Positions 23,701 to 32,703 of a stretch of 64,000 bases of DNA are shown piece by piece. Numbering within the stretch: position 1 is the first letter of the stretch; the number at the start of each line of letters is the position of its first letter. A program made the translations under genes and the position numbers. Under the pieces are notes generated by a model. That model ran no database searches and was not told the origin of the DNA. It saw only the letters and a program-made list of their open reading frames with translations. This DNA comes from Ohtaekwangia sp. (GTDB lineage Bacteria; Bacteroidota; Bacteroidia; Cytophagales; Cyclobacteriaceae), in NCBI GenBank assembly GCA_021155195.1, contig JAJNPV010000037.1:124001-188000 (forward strand), given 5' to 3'.

Positions 23701-23725
23701 ATAATTGGGTTGGTTTTAAATCGAG

Positions 23726-23758
23726 AAGAGCTTGCGCTAAGGTGCGGCTCTTTTTTTT
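23726..23758 (+). terminator. Rho-independent terminator after the exported-protein pair
   Basis: AAGAGC and GCTCTT form the base of a stem with an inner GCGC/GTGC pairing, followed by eight T residues. It lies between two convergent genes. Confidence 0.65.
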
Positions 23759-25196
23759 ATTTCTTTGAGATAGCGAGCAACCCAAGAAAGGTGATCAATC
23801 CATTTACCACTAAAATTTCAAACCCGAATTTATAACCTCCAAACCAAGTTTCGGAGTTTGAACTTATCAGGTAACTCGCCACTGGTGCGGCAAGGCAGAT
23901 TAATACTACACCAAATCCCTTAATTTGTTTTTTAGTAAATAGGCCAAAAGAAAAAAGCCCTAGGAGTGGACCATACGTATAGGTTGCTACTTGTAGCACA
24001 GCATCAATTACTGACTTCTCGTTAATCTCTTTGAAGACAACAATCACAACCAAAAATAAAATCGAGAAAAAAACATGAACAATAAATTTTTGACGCTGCT
24101 TCAACTTTTCATCTTTGTTTTTAAAGTTTAAAAAATCGATACAAAATGAAGTAGTAAGTCCTGCCAGGGCAGAGTCCGCACTGGCGTAGGAAGAAGCAGT
24201 AATGCCCAGCAGAAAGAAAATACCCACAACCGGACCTAGTTGATTGAACGCAAGGGAAGGAAACAACTCATCAGAATAAGCAGGGATAGCTAATCCTTTA
24301 ATGTCACTATAGATATAAAGCAATGCACCTAATGTTAAAAAGAGTAGGTTGACAAAAACAAGGGTAAGACTAAACCAAAACATATTTTTCTGGGCATCGC
24401 CCAATGTTTTGCAGGTAAGATTTTTTTGCATGATCTCCTGATCCATCCCGGTCATCGTAATCGCGATAAACGCACCACCAAAAAATTGCTTTGGAAAAAA
24501 GAGAGTAGAGTTTACATCTTCAAAATGAAAGATGTTTGCATATCCCTTACTTTGGATGGCATCGAAAACTTCTGAAAAACTAAAATCGAGATCACTTGAA
24601 ATTTTAATAACAGCAACCACCACTGCAGTAATCAGAAAGAAGGTTTGAAAAGTATCTGTCCAAACAATGGTTTTTATTCCTCCCCTAAATGTGTACACCC
24701 AGATTAAAGCGATAGTTACAGCTACTGTTACAATGAAAGGAACACCCCATGCATCAAACAAAAATAATTGTAAGACGGTAGCGGCTAAAAAAAGCCTGAG
24801 TGACGAACCAATCGTACGTGAAATTAAAAAGAAGAGTGCCCCGGTTTTGTACGACCATGTATCAAATCGTTGTTCTAAATAAGTGTAAATGGAAACTAAA
24901 TTAAGTCGGTAGTACAAAGGCATGAGCACACCGATAATTACCCAGTAGCCTACAAGGTACCCTAGCACAATTTGGAAATAGGAAAATCCAATTTTACCAA
25001 CATTGCCAGGAACCGAAATGAACGTGACACCCGATAGTGAGGCGCCAATCATGCCGAAGGCTACCAGGTACCACGGTGATTGACGATTAGCCGTAAAAAA
25101 TGTATTGCTATCGGCTCCTTTCGAGGTTAAAAAAGAAATTCCAATCAACACACAGAAATAGATCAGAATGATTGATATGACGAGCAGAGGATTCAT
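23757..25196 (-). CDS. Sodium:solute symporter (SSS family)
   Basis: A protein of about 479 residues with roughly 13 hydrophobic helices. The start region (SFLTSKGADSNTFFTANRQSPW) and GMIGASLSGVTFISVPG carry the family pattern, with the small-residue Na+-site helix. It imports an organic solute with Na+; the substrate cannot be told. ATG at 25196 is used instead of a TTG at 25214. It is divergent from clpS. Confidence 0.9.
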   Translation of the reverse strand: MNPLLVISIILIYFCVLIGISFLTSKGADSNTFFTANRQSPWYLVAFGMIGASLSGVTFISVPGNVGKIGFSYFQIVLGYLVGYWVIIGVLMPLYYRLNLVSIYTYLEQRFDTWSYKTGALFFLISRTIGSSLRLFLAATVLQLFLFDAWGVPFIVTVAVTIALIWVYTFRGGIKTIVWTDTFQTFFLITAVVVAVIKISSDLDFSFSEVFDAIQSKGYANIFHFEDVNSTLFFPKQFFGGAFIAITMTGMDQEIMQKNLTCKTLGDAQKNMFWFSLTLVFVNLLFLTLGALLYIYSDIKGLAIPAYSDELFPSLAFNQLGPVVGIFFLLGITASSYASADSALAGLTTSFCIDFLNFKNKDEKLKQRQKFIVHVFFSILFLVVIVVFKEINEKSVIDAVLQVATYTYGPLLGLFSFGLFTKKQIKGFGVVLICLAAPVASYLISSNSETWFGGYKFGFEILVVNGLITFLGLLAISKK

Positions 25197-25275
25197 AAAA
25201 TGGCGAGTTGACAATTGTAAAGAAAGTAAAAAGCAAGCGGATTAATAAAATACATGGAATCAAGTTCAAATTTTT

Positions 25276-25283
25276 TACTTTTG
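25276..25283 (+). promoter_or_regulatory. Possible Bacteroidota -7 box upstream of clpS
   Basis: TACTTTTG matches the Bacteroidota sigma-A -7 consensus TAnnTTTG and lies 28 bases before the clpS ATG. No clear -33 TTG element is seen at the expected distance, so this rests on one box. Confidence 0.35.
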
Positions 25284-25311
25284 TGGTCTAATAGATACAA
25301 ACTCTCATCTT

Positions 25312-25590
25312 ATGAAGTCAGCGTATCAAGAAGAGCTAGCCGAACTATTGGAAATTGTTACCGTTACCGATGTAAACGATCTGGTTGTATTCAATGATGA
25401 TTTCAATACGTTTGATCATGTTATCAAAACGCTGATCAGAGTATGCAAGCATACACCTGAGCAAGCTGAACAATGTACCTGGTTAATCCATTACAAGGGA
25501 AAATGTGCTGTAAAATCCGGATCGATGGATGAGTTAAAGCCGATGCGCGAGGCTATTGTTGAGGCCGGTATTGACGCTCGAATTCTGTAA
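25312..25590 (+). CDS. clpS: ATP-dependent Clp protease adaptor ClpS
   Basis: A 92-residue protein with the ClpS core: NDDFNTFDHVIKTLIRVC, HTPEQAEQCTWLIHYKGKCAVKSG, and the C-terminal AGIDARIL. ClpS delivers N-degron proteins to ClpA/ClpC for degradation. The N-terminal tail is slightly divergent but length is normal. It precedes recR by 25 bases and is probably co-transcribed. Confidence 0.88.
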   Translation: MKSAYQEELAELLEIVTVTDVNDLVVFNDDFNTFDHVIKTLIRVCKHTPEQAEQCTWLIHYKGKCAVKSGSMDELKPMREAIVEAGIDARIL

Positions 25591-25615
25591 CATTGAAATC
25601 GCTTAAGTAAGACTT

Positions 25616-26224
25616 GTGGAGTTTCCCAGCAAACTGATTGAAGATGCCGTTAATGAAATTGCCAAGCTACCTGGCATTGGAAAGAAGACAGCACTGAGAT
25701 TAGTATTACATCTTGTTAAAGAAAACAAACAAAAAACAGCTTCACTCACGGACGCTTTGAGCAAGATGCGTGAGAATATTCGATTCTGTAAAACGTGTCA
25801 TAATATTTCGGACGAGGAGGAATGCTCCATTTGTCGTAGCCATCGCAGAGATAAAAGTTTATTGTGTGTGGTGGAGGAAAGTAAAGATGTAATGGCGATT
25901 GAGAATACTTCACAATTTATAGGCGTATACCATGTGCTGGGGGGTATCATTTCTCCCATGAATGGAATCGGGCCCTCTGATTTAAAAATTGATTCGCTGG
26001 TGGATCGCGTTGCAAAAACACAGGGCGAAATAAAAGAAATCATTTTAGCAGTGAGCCCCACCATGGAAGGCGACACCACTGCGTTTTACATCAACCGCAG
26101 ACTTCAGCAGTATCCCGTAAAAGTGACCACCATTGCACGCGGAGTATCGGTGGGTGGCGATTTAGAATATACTGATGAAATTACACTGGGAAGGAGTATT
26201 TTAGGAAGAATTCTTTTCAGCTAG
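25616..26224 (+). CDS. recR: Recombination mediator RecR
   Basis: A 202-residue protein with all RecR parts: helix-hairpin-helix LPGIGKKTALRLVLHL, a zinc finger CKTCHNISDEEECSIC, Toprim domain (LCVVEESKDVMAIE) and the C-terminal VTTIARGVSVGGDLEYTDEI. It acts with RecF/RecO in loading RecA at gaps. It starts with GTG (VEFPSKLIE) at 25616. The final 18 codons recur in diverged form at 29006-29062. Confidence 0.97.
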   Translation: MEFPSKLIEDAVNEIAKLPGIGKKTALRLVLHLVKENKQKTASLTDALSKMRENIRFCKTCHNISDEEECSICRSHRRDKSLLCVVEESKDVMAIENTSQFIGVYHVLGGIISPMNGIGPSDLKIDSLVDRVAKTQGEIKEIILAVSPTMEGDTTAFYINRRLQQYPVKVTTIARGVSVGGDLEYTDEITLGRSILGRILFS

Positions 26225-26325
26225 GCCACATGTAATTTTTTTTGCTGAAAGAATTGCTTAAAAGCAGAAAACGTATTATGAGTTCTCATTTATGACTACA
26301 CATTAAGTCGAGAGCCACATGTAAT
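26225..26325 (+). repeat. 12-base direct repeat just after recR
   Basis: GCCACATGTAAT occurs at 26225-26236, right behind the recR stop, and again at 26314-26325, 89 bases apart. The rest of the gap to 26501 holds no gene. The repeat lies at the junction where the three-gene insert begins and may be a trace of the event. Confidence 0.45.
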
Positions 26326-26501
26326 ATTTCCTTTCTAAATTTATCTTTACGCTGAACCGTTAGAGTTCACAGGAAACAATCCCTTGCAAATCAGCTGTTT
26401 CTTTTACTAACTTCATGTAAGCCTAACCAAATTTTATATGAAAAAAAATACCCCCCCACTCAAATTTATGGAGTAAATTATTTACCCTAATATAGATTAT
26501 C

Positions 26502-27710
26502 ATGCTCTATTCTTGCGTCAATGATGAGGTAGCGCTCCAAAAGAATAATGAAGATATTGTCGATTTTGTGGATCCTAATGTTGTGAAAACACCTGAAGAC
26601 ATTAGAAAAGCAAATTCAATTATAGAAGTTACTAGAGTCTTACGCAAAATTTACAAAGATCGTCAGGTTGTTGAGGAAGTTAATGCAGCAATTGCTACGG
26701 GATATTATGAGGATGAGACGGTATTGTTAAAAGACTTACTGAATCCGTCAACTAGTCCAATTTATGAATTTCAATCTTTTAAAGATAGAAGTGTGGAAAA
26801 GGGATTCAAGCCGGGATCTTTTAAAACAAATTTTGAGAAGGAGCTAGGCATTTCAAATTCACCATATGCCAGAACCGAAGATTTATATTACTATGATAAT
26901 GGAGTGAGTATCTATTTCCCATATTCAGAAGATACCCAGTATAGTACCTATCCGGTTACAGTAGTTCAGGGTACAGTAGAGAGCGACCGTGCCTCCGCAC
27001 AACATCCATTATGTGATGACCTTAATGCAACAACTTTGGCTTATTGCAATCAAACTGTTATGGTTAACGATGATTATGCTTCCATAAATCCAACTCATAT
27101 TGTAGGAAATGGAGGTACTTTAAGTAATAATACAAGTTCTACATCTTGTAGTGGTTCCTTTAAGTTACATTATGGGTATATAAAGTTTCCCTACGGTTAT
27201 CAGTATGACAAATTAATTTCATTTACTGGAGATGGAGGAGGTTCAGAAATGAGGTTTTTTGTTGCAAGAACTACGCAGTCAAATACTACCGTCACCTCAT
27301 CTTGGGGATTGGAAACTGAAGTTTATGTTACTCGGAAGAGCATAAAAAACACAAATTGGATTTCCGTTTGGAGTGGCGTGTTTGCTTATATTGGTGGAGC
27401 TTGGCCTGCAAATAATACGAATTTGGCATTTTGTGTATATGAGAAGGATCATTCAAACCCACCATCTATTTACTTTACAGGAACACTAACCTCAAAAGAT
27501 GTTTACGGCAATGTTTTTTCTAATATTTATTCGATAGAAGCAAAATCAAAAAATCCAATAATCTCGAATAACGTTCGAGAACGATTATGGTTTTTGAATC
27601 AATATAATTCCTTAAGTAACTCACCACCTTATATTCAAGGCTATGAACCACAGTTTTCAAGCGGTGATAATAATTTAGTCATCACTTATCCAATCTCATG
27701 CGTTCAATAA
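26502..27710 (+). CDS. Putative lipoprotein of unknown function with damaged signal sequence
   Basis: 402 residues from the first usable ATG. It begins MLYSCVND, which looks like the last bases of a lipobox rather than a real start. Upstream, the same frame reads a hydrophobic LFTLI, then a TAG at 26493, and a possible original ATG at 26438 is in another frame behind runs of A and C. The mature part is helical to about residue 130, then beta-rich with six or more cysteines. No family recognised. It heads the three-gene insert between recR and the aminotransferase. Confidence 0.55.
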   Translation: MLYSCVNDEVALQKNNEDIVDFVDPNVVKTPEDIRKANSIIEVTRVLRKIYKDRQVVEEVNAAIATGYYEDETVLLKDLLNPSTSPIYEFQSFKDRSVEKGFKPGSFKTNFEKELGISNSPYARTEDLYYYDNGVSIYFPYSEDTQYSTYPVTVVQGTVESDRASAQHPLCDDLNATTLAYCNQTVMVNDDYASINPTHIVGNGGTLSNNTSSTSCSGSFKLHYGYIKFPYGYQYDKLISFTGDGGGSEMRFFVARTTQSNTTVTSSWGLETEVYVTRKSIKNTNWISVWSGVFAYIGGAWPANNTNLAFCVYEKDHSNPPSIYFTGTLTSKDVYGNVFSNIYSIEAKSKNPIISNNVRERLWFLNQYNSLSNSPPYIQGYEPQFSSGDNNLVITYPISCVQ

Positions 27711-28405
27711 GCCTGCTGATAGCTGCATTGTTTATAACAAATTCACTTTCTGCGCAGAAGAGAGAAATCAAGTTAGGTATCGTAGCAGATTACGGAGTCT
27801 TAACTTCAACAGTCAATGGCCAGATATCGGATAGGTATATCATTTATAGCAGTGGCTCAAGCTTGGATGGATTCAGATTGGGTGTTTTTGGAAAAGTAAT
27901 GGTAAAAAAAGGCTTTTGGAATTCCGAGCTCTCTTATTTTAACAACCGATCTTTTATCCTCTTCCATAATTTGAAATGGCAAGAAGACTATGCTACCTAT
28001 GGAAGTGCCAGCATTGATGCTTCAGGCGGGTACTTCAATAATATGATTAGAGTTTCTATTAATAGAGGGTTTTCAATTGCAAAAGGATTTTCCTTCGAGG
28101 GTGGCATAATTGCCGCTCTTCAGCTAAAAGATAAACACTACACTGGCTATCCTGATAGCTACTTTGACCCTGCTACCATGTCTAAAATTGTATATAGGGT
28201 AGCAGACGGGTTCAATAGTTTTTTGTTTTTAGGAAACGTGAGGTTGGCATATAATTTTGGGCCATTGACGGTCTATGGTTCACTTGAAAAAAGTTTGACT
28301 CCTGTTGCAGATCACGTTGAATTTGAAAATGTGATCTATCCCCTGGAATATAAAATTGGCACTTACGCAATTGGAGTTACTTACACACTATTCAATTCAA
28401 AATAA
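27698..28405 (+). CDS. Outer-membrane beta-barrel-like protein
   Basis: A 235-residue protein with a signal peptide ending LSAQ (about residue 19) and alternating polar/hydrophobic strands to the end (YAIGVTYTLF), the shape of a small barrel. It overlaps the preceding lipoprotein gene by 13 bases and the next gene by one, so the three form an operon. Part of the insert flanked by recR ends. Function unknown. Confidence 0.65.
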   Translation: MRSISLLIAALFITNSLSAQKREIKLGIVADYGVLTSTVNGQISDRYIIYSSGSSLDGFRLGVFGKVMVKKGFWNSELSYFNNRSFILFHNLKWQEDYATYGSASIDASGGYFNNMIRVSINRGFSIAKGFSFEGGIIAALQLKDKHYTGYPDSYFDPATMSKIVYRVADGFNSFLFLGNVRLAYNFGPLTVYGSLEKSLTPVADHVEFENVIYPLEYKIGTYAIGVTYTLFNSK

Positions 28406-28956
28406 TGAAATGGGTTCTTGCTGTATTGATTCTTATACCAGTCATCAGTTTATGTCAAACACCTGATCATGTAAAACATTGGGAAATTTCAACCGCTTTA
28501 TCATACGGAAGCGAAAACAATTTAGGCAATGGCGGATTTATGCTTCGTAATGATTATGAATACTTGTTTCACAAAACTATTAGTGCATCAATAAGGATAG
28601 GTTTTTTTCATGCACACCCGAGTAGATTTAATGACGAGCCGTTTAAGCGTACATTTAGCGGGCTAACGGGTGGCCTTTATCTAAACCACACAGAAAGATT
28701 TAATAAGAATAAAAATTTTGTAAAAGTATCTGCCGGCCTTGCCTACTTTAATGCCAGGTCGCTCTATCAGGATGGTTCCCCGCAAGATATTAGGACACAT
28801 GTTGACATTGCCAGTAAGTTGGGATATGGACTTTCTATAGAGGGTGGCGGAAGGTTATCAGAAAAAGTGTCGCTGGGCTTAGCCTTGGATGTATATAGCT
28901 ATTATATTTTTGGAGACATTATTGTCATAGGTCCAAACATTCATTTCAAACTATAG
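28405..28956 (+). CDS. Outer-membrane beta-barrel-like protein
   Basis: A 183-residue protein with a short signal peptide ending SLCQ (about residue 18) and about eight amphipathic strands (ISTALSYGSENN, ASIRIGFFHAH, VSLGLALDVYSYYIF), ending in FKL with a terminal hydrophobic strand. Start overlaps the previous stop (AATGA). Probably works with the two preceding gene products at the outer membrane. Confidence 0.65.
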   Translation: MKWVLAVLILIPVISLCQTPDHVKHWEISTALSYGSENNLGNGGFMLRNDYEYLFHKTISASIRIGFFHAHPSRFNDEPFKRTFSGLTGGLYLNHTERFNKNKNFVKVSAGLAYFNARSLYQDGSPQDIRTHVDIASKLGYGLSIEGGGRLSEKVSLGLALDVYSYYIFGDIIVIGPNIHFKL

Positions 28957-29005
28957 CAGGCAATCAACTACAACGATGGCTAGTAGGGGTTAGTAGTGTC
29001 ACAAA

Positions 29006-29062
29006 TACACCGATGAGATTACGCTAGGGCGGAGTATTTTGGGAAGAACCTTATTCAGTTAA
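29006..29062 (+). pseudogene. Orphan 3' end of a second recR allele
   Basis: In frame this reads YTDEITLGRSILGRTLFS and a stop, identical to the RecR C-terminus at 17 of 18 residues. The DNA matches the recR end at only about 43 of 57 bases, nearly all differences being synonymous. The rest of the gene is absent. It lies 74 bases before the aminotransferase and marks the far edge of the three-gene insert. Confidence 0.8.
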
Positions 29063-29135
29063 GCACTTTATCCTTGCCAAAAGCCTTATTAATTTCTTTC
29101 TTTGGGGCGCTTTTATGAAACCCCTATAATTTCCT

Positions 29136-30332
29136 ATGAATCAACTTTCCGACCGCATTAACGCAATTGAAGAATCTGCAACATTAGCCATGGCTGCCAA
29201 AGCCCGCGAATTTAAAAGTCGTGGCATCGATGTTATTAACTTAAGTTTGGGTGAACCCGATTTTAAAACGCCACAACATATTTGTGATGCCGCAAAAAAG
29301 GCAATTGATGAAGGAAAATATTTCTCCTATCCTCCGGTAGCTGGCTATCCTGATTTGCGTGAAGCGTTAGCTGCTAAATATCAAAAAGAAAATAAGGTGC
29401 CCTACAAGGCCGAGAATATTGTTGTGTCAAATGGTGCTAAGCAATCCATTGCCAATGTGATGTTAGCCTTGCTAAATCCAGGTGATGAGGTAATCATCTT
29501 TGCTCCCTATTGGGTGAGTTACGATGCATTGGTTCGGTTAACAGAAGCAACCCCAGTGATCGTAAAAGGAACGTTGGAAAATGATTTTAAAGTGACAGCC
29601 TCCCAGGTTGAGAAGGCAATTACCTCAAAAACTAAAGCCATCATTTTTTCTTCGCCTTGCAATCCAACAGGATCGGTGTTTACTAAAAAAGATTTAGAAG
29701 CCATTGCGACAGTAGTTTTGAAGTATCCCAATTTATTAGTGATTTCGGACGAAATTTATGAGCACATCAATTTCACAGGAGATCAAACCAGTATTGCCTC
29801 ATTGCCCGGCATGTTTGAAAGAACCATTACCGTAAACGGATTTGCAAAAGGTTTTGCCATGACGGGATGGCGTGTGGGGTACATTGCCGCACCTAAGTGG
29901 ATTGCCGATGGCAGCAATAAGGTGCAAGGTCAAATCACTTCAGCTAATTGTTCCATTTCACAACGTGGCGCTTTGGCTGCTATTAGTGGTGATCTGGCAC
30001 CAACGAATGAAATGGTAAAGCAATACCACAAGCGCAGAGACATAGTTTATAATTTATTAAAAGAAATTCCAGGCATTAAAGCAAACTATCCTCAAGGGGC
30101 ATTTTACTTTTTTCCGGATGTGAGCTATTACTATGGGAAATCGGATGGTGAAAGAACGATTAAGGATGGAGATGATTTTTGTTTGTTCATGCTTGAAAAA
30201 GGTCATGTGTCTCTTGTTCCTGGCGGAGCTTTTGGAGAAGAAAATTGTGTTCGGTTATCTTATGCCGCTTCGGAGAAAGATTTAATAGAGGCAATGAGTA
30301 GAATGAAGAAAGCATTAGCAGACTTTAAATAG
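29136..30332 (+). CDS. Aspartate aminotransferase-type class I PLP enzyme
   Basis: A 398-residue enzyme. Signs: INLSLGEPDFKTP, SNGAKQSIANV, the SPCNPTGSVF loop, SDEIYEHINF, and NGFAKGFAMTGWRVGY with the PLP-binding K238; a late arginine (CVRLSYAAS) binds substrate carboxylate. It transfers the amino group between aspartate and 2-oxoglutarate, supplying amino acid synthesis. Two bases separate it from the PfkB gene. Before the insertion it probably lay directly behind recR. Confidence 0.93.
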   Translation: MNQLSDRINAIEESATLAMAAKAREFKSRGIDVINLSLGEPDFKTPQHICDAAKKAIDEGKYFSYPPVAGYPDLREALAAKYQKENKVPYKAENIVVSNGAKQSIANVMLALLNPGDEVIIFAPYWVSYDALVRLTEATPVIVKGTLENDFKVTASQVEKAITSKTKAIIFSSPCNPTGSVFTKKDLEAIATVVLKYPNLLVISDEIYEHINFTGDQTSIASLPGMFERTITVNGFAKGFAMTGWRVGYIAAPKWIADGSNKVQGQITSANCSISQRGALAAISGDLAPTNEMVKQYHKRRDIVYNLLKEIPGIKANYPQGAFYFFPDVSYYYGKSDGERTIKDGDDFCLFMLEKGHVSLVPGGAFGEENCVRLSYAASEKDLIEAMSRMKKALADFK

Positions 30333-30334
30333 AA

Positions 30335-31324
30335 ATGACAAAGCAATCGCTACCCGATATCTTTAAATCCTTTAGCAACCTTCGCGTATTAATAATCGGG
30401 GATGTTATGTTGGATAGTTATATCTGGGGAGCAGTAGAACGAATTTCACCTGAAGCACCCGTTCCCGTTGTTAATGTAAAGAAACGCGATGTTCGATTAG
30501 GGGGTGCAGCCAATGTTGCCCTTAACATTCAGGCATTGGGGGCAACTCCGGTTTTAGTAGCATTATGCGGTGCTGACGAGGCAGGAAAAAAATTAAGAAC
30601 AATATTAGAGGAACAAAACATGCCAACCGATGGTGTTATAAATTCCTCTTCGCGTCCCACTACTGTAAAAACAAGGGTAATTGCCAGCGAACAACATATA
30701 GTGCGTGTGGATGAAGAATCGGATAAAGAGGCTGGATCAATAGAAGAAACTGAATTGCTAAAGTGTATTGAAAAGTTATTACCAACCTGTCAGGTAGTAA
30801 TTTTTGAAGACTATGACAAAGGCGTATTGAATTCCTCAATCATTGAGAAAACCGTTACATGGGCAAACGAACTGCGCATTCCTACGGTAGTTGATCCGAA
30901 GAAGAGAAATTTTCTTGCCTATAAGGGGGTAACCCTCTTCAAACCCAATCTTAAAGAAATGCGTGAAGGCTTGAAAGTTGAATTGGAATCGGGAAACCAA
31001 AAACAACTCGAAAAAGCTATTATTTTACTAAGAGAGAAACTTTCAATTAATGGAGTGCTTGCATCCCTCTCTGAACATGGTGTATATATTGAATACAACG
31101 AGGAGAAAATTTTATTACCAGCACACCCGCGCGAGATTGCTGATGTTTCGGGGGCCGGGGATACGGTAGTCAGTATTGCTGCTTTGTGTGTTGCATTAGA
31201 ATTACCAGCCAAACAAATTGCAGGGCTTTCTAACTTAGGCGGTGGACTTGTTTGTCAGCATGTAGGTGTTGTGCCGGTTGATAAGGCTGAACTGCTTGAA
31301 GAGGCACTTGAATTAGATCTTTAA
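30335..31324 (+). CDS. PfkB-family kinase, RfaE/HldE domain I type (heptose 7-phosphate kinase-like)
   Basis: A 329-residue ribokinase-fold kinase. The start LIIGDVMLDSYIWGAVERISPEAPVPV is characteristic of the RfaE first domain; GGAANVALNIQALG and the C-terminal DVSGAGDTV with the catalytic Asp follow. It would phosphorylate heptose 7-phosphate at C1 for LPS inner-core synthesis. The second (nucleotidyltransferase) domain is absent, so that step must be encoded elsewhere, if present. Confidence 0.88.
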   Translation: MTKQSLPDIFKSFSNLRVLIIGDVMLDSYIWGAVERISPEAPVPVVNVKKRDVRLGGAANVALNIQALGATPVLVALCGADEAGKKLRTILEEQNMPTDGVINSSSRPTTVKTRVIASEQHIVRVDEESDKEAGSIEETELLKCIEKLLPTCQVVIFEDYDKGVLNSSIIEKTVTWANELRIPTVVDPKKRNFLAYKGVTLFKPNLKEMREGLKVELESGNQKQLEKAIILLREKLSINGVLASLSEHGVYIEYNEEKILLPAHPREIADVSGAGDTVVSIAALCVALELPAKQIAGLSNLGGGLVCQHVGVVPVDKAELLEEALELDL

Positions 31325-31328
31325 AAAT

Positions 31329-32540
31329 TTAATTATCCTTAAACTGCTTTTCCAGCGGACCGTGTCTTTCTAAATCCTCAATAATTTTCCGGTCAAGCGG
31401 ACTTTCCTTTATAACATTATAGTTCTCCCAAAACTCTTTATTGTAGGGTAAGTCCTGGTATTGCAGCCCGTAATTTCTCATTTTCTCGGTCGTTCCAATT
31501 CGATTACTTGTATTTGGAAATACTTCGTTAATAAGCAATGATTGATTCAACTCTGTTTCAAATTTGAGTTCTTTTGTTTTTATATTATACCAATTCACTT
31601 TTGAGTTTACAGTAATGTAATTCAAATAGTATCTTCCTTCGTAGTTTTTAAAATCAATGATTCTTTTCAAGTTAACAAACTTACTTTCCAAGCCTCTTTT
31701 TTTAGTAAGATTCTCCTCCTGATTACTTTCGTATTCCGTATGAATAATTGCATAGGTTCCCTTTTCAACAAAAACCTTTAAGATATAAGATTGCTTATGA
31801 GTAACTACAAAAATTTCATGCCCATTGTAATAGGAGTCTTTTTCGCGCTTTAGGCTATTAAAAAAAATTTCTTCGGTTGGGAAGTGACGGTAGCGAACAC
31901 TATTATGAAGCAGCAAATCCTCCAATAAATTATCTTGATCAAAATACGTTGTAAACTTGCTCGCGTATCCAATACTTCGTCTTACCTCCAGCAATCCAAC
32001 CCGCTCTCTTAGTTTAAATTTGTTTCTTGGTTCCTGATAATCTTCATCATAGACTTTTACGGCTGCTTCCAGCAACGAAATATAATCTCCACCCACTTTT
32101 TTTAAGTCGCGATAAAATCCATCCATCAGGTAAGGTTGCATCGGATAATTTTGTTCAATCCGCGAGAGCGCGATTTGTAGAATTTCACCGCCATTAAGTG
32201 AATCGGATATTAACACTTCGTTTAATACCAACGTTGATTTTTTCACCTCAATCACTAACGCCTGAGTTCCCAATAAAGTCCAAATAGGTGCTTCGTAGGT
32301 TTCGTATCCTAGCATATTGATTACTAACAAATCATTTTGAAACTCACGCGGAATGTGAAAATCAAATTCGCCTTGTAAGTTGGTAATGGTGCCTATTGAT
32401 TTACCTTTGATTCCGATGGTTGCAAATGGAAGGGGCTCTTTGTTTTCGGTATCAATTGCTTTTCCCGAAAGGGTAATTTTTTGCCCCTCAGTAGCAAATG
32501 TTGCGAGTAATAAAGCGCAGAGTAAAATTAGATGCCTCAT
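31329..32540 (-). CDS. Exported protein with carboxypeptidase-like regulatory domain
   Basis: A 403-residue protein. A signal peptide (cleavage near ATEGQ) is followed by a CarboxypepD_reg-like beta sandwich (GKAIDTENKEPLPFATIGIKGKSIGTITNLQGEF), the plug-preceding domain type common in Bacteroidota. The remaining 290 residues form an uncharacterised region without a TonB barrel. Likely periplasmic or outer-membrane associated. It is convergent with the PfkB gene. Confidence 0.8.
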   Translation of the reverse strand: MRHLILLCALLLATFATEGQKITLSGKAIDTENKEPLPFATIGIKGKSIGTITNLQGEFDFHIPREFQNDLLVINMLGYETYEAPIWTLLGTQALVIEVKKSTLVLNEVLISDSLNGGEILQIALSRIEQNYPMQPYLMDGFYRDLKKVGGDYISLLEAAVKVYDEDYQEPRNKFKLRERVGLLEVRRSIGYASKFTTYFDQDNLLEDLLLHNSVRYRHFPTEEIFFNSLKREKDSYYNGHEIFVVTHKQSYILKVFVEKGTYAIIHTEYESNQEENLTKKRGLESKFVNLKRIIDFKNYEGRYYLNYITVNSKVNWYNIKTKELKFETELNQSLLINEVFPNTSNRIGTTEKMRNYGLQYQDLPYNKEFWENYNVIKESPLDRKIIEDLERHGPLEKQFKDN

Positions 32541-32703
32541 GTAAAGAAATGAGTGGTTTTATTTAAGATACTGGCAAAGATACTGCATTGATAAAGTTTG
32601 GCTAAGGTAGGTAAACAGGAATAAACCTCCATTAACCGCTTATACCTTACATTGGTCGGCTTTGCCTTCGAATGCTTAATTTTATAGGATAATCTTCCAA
32701 ACT

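Noticed and set aside
26225..26501. CRISPR-like or mobile repeat array after recR
   Set aside because: Only one 12-base repeat occurs twice; no periodic spacers.
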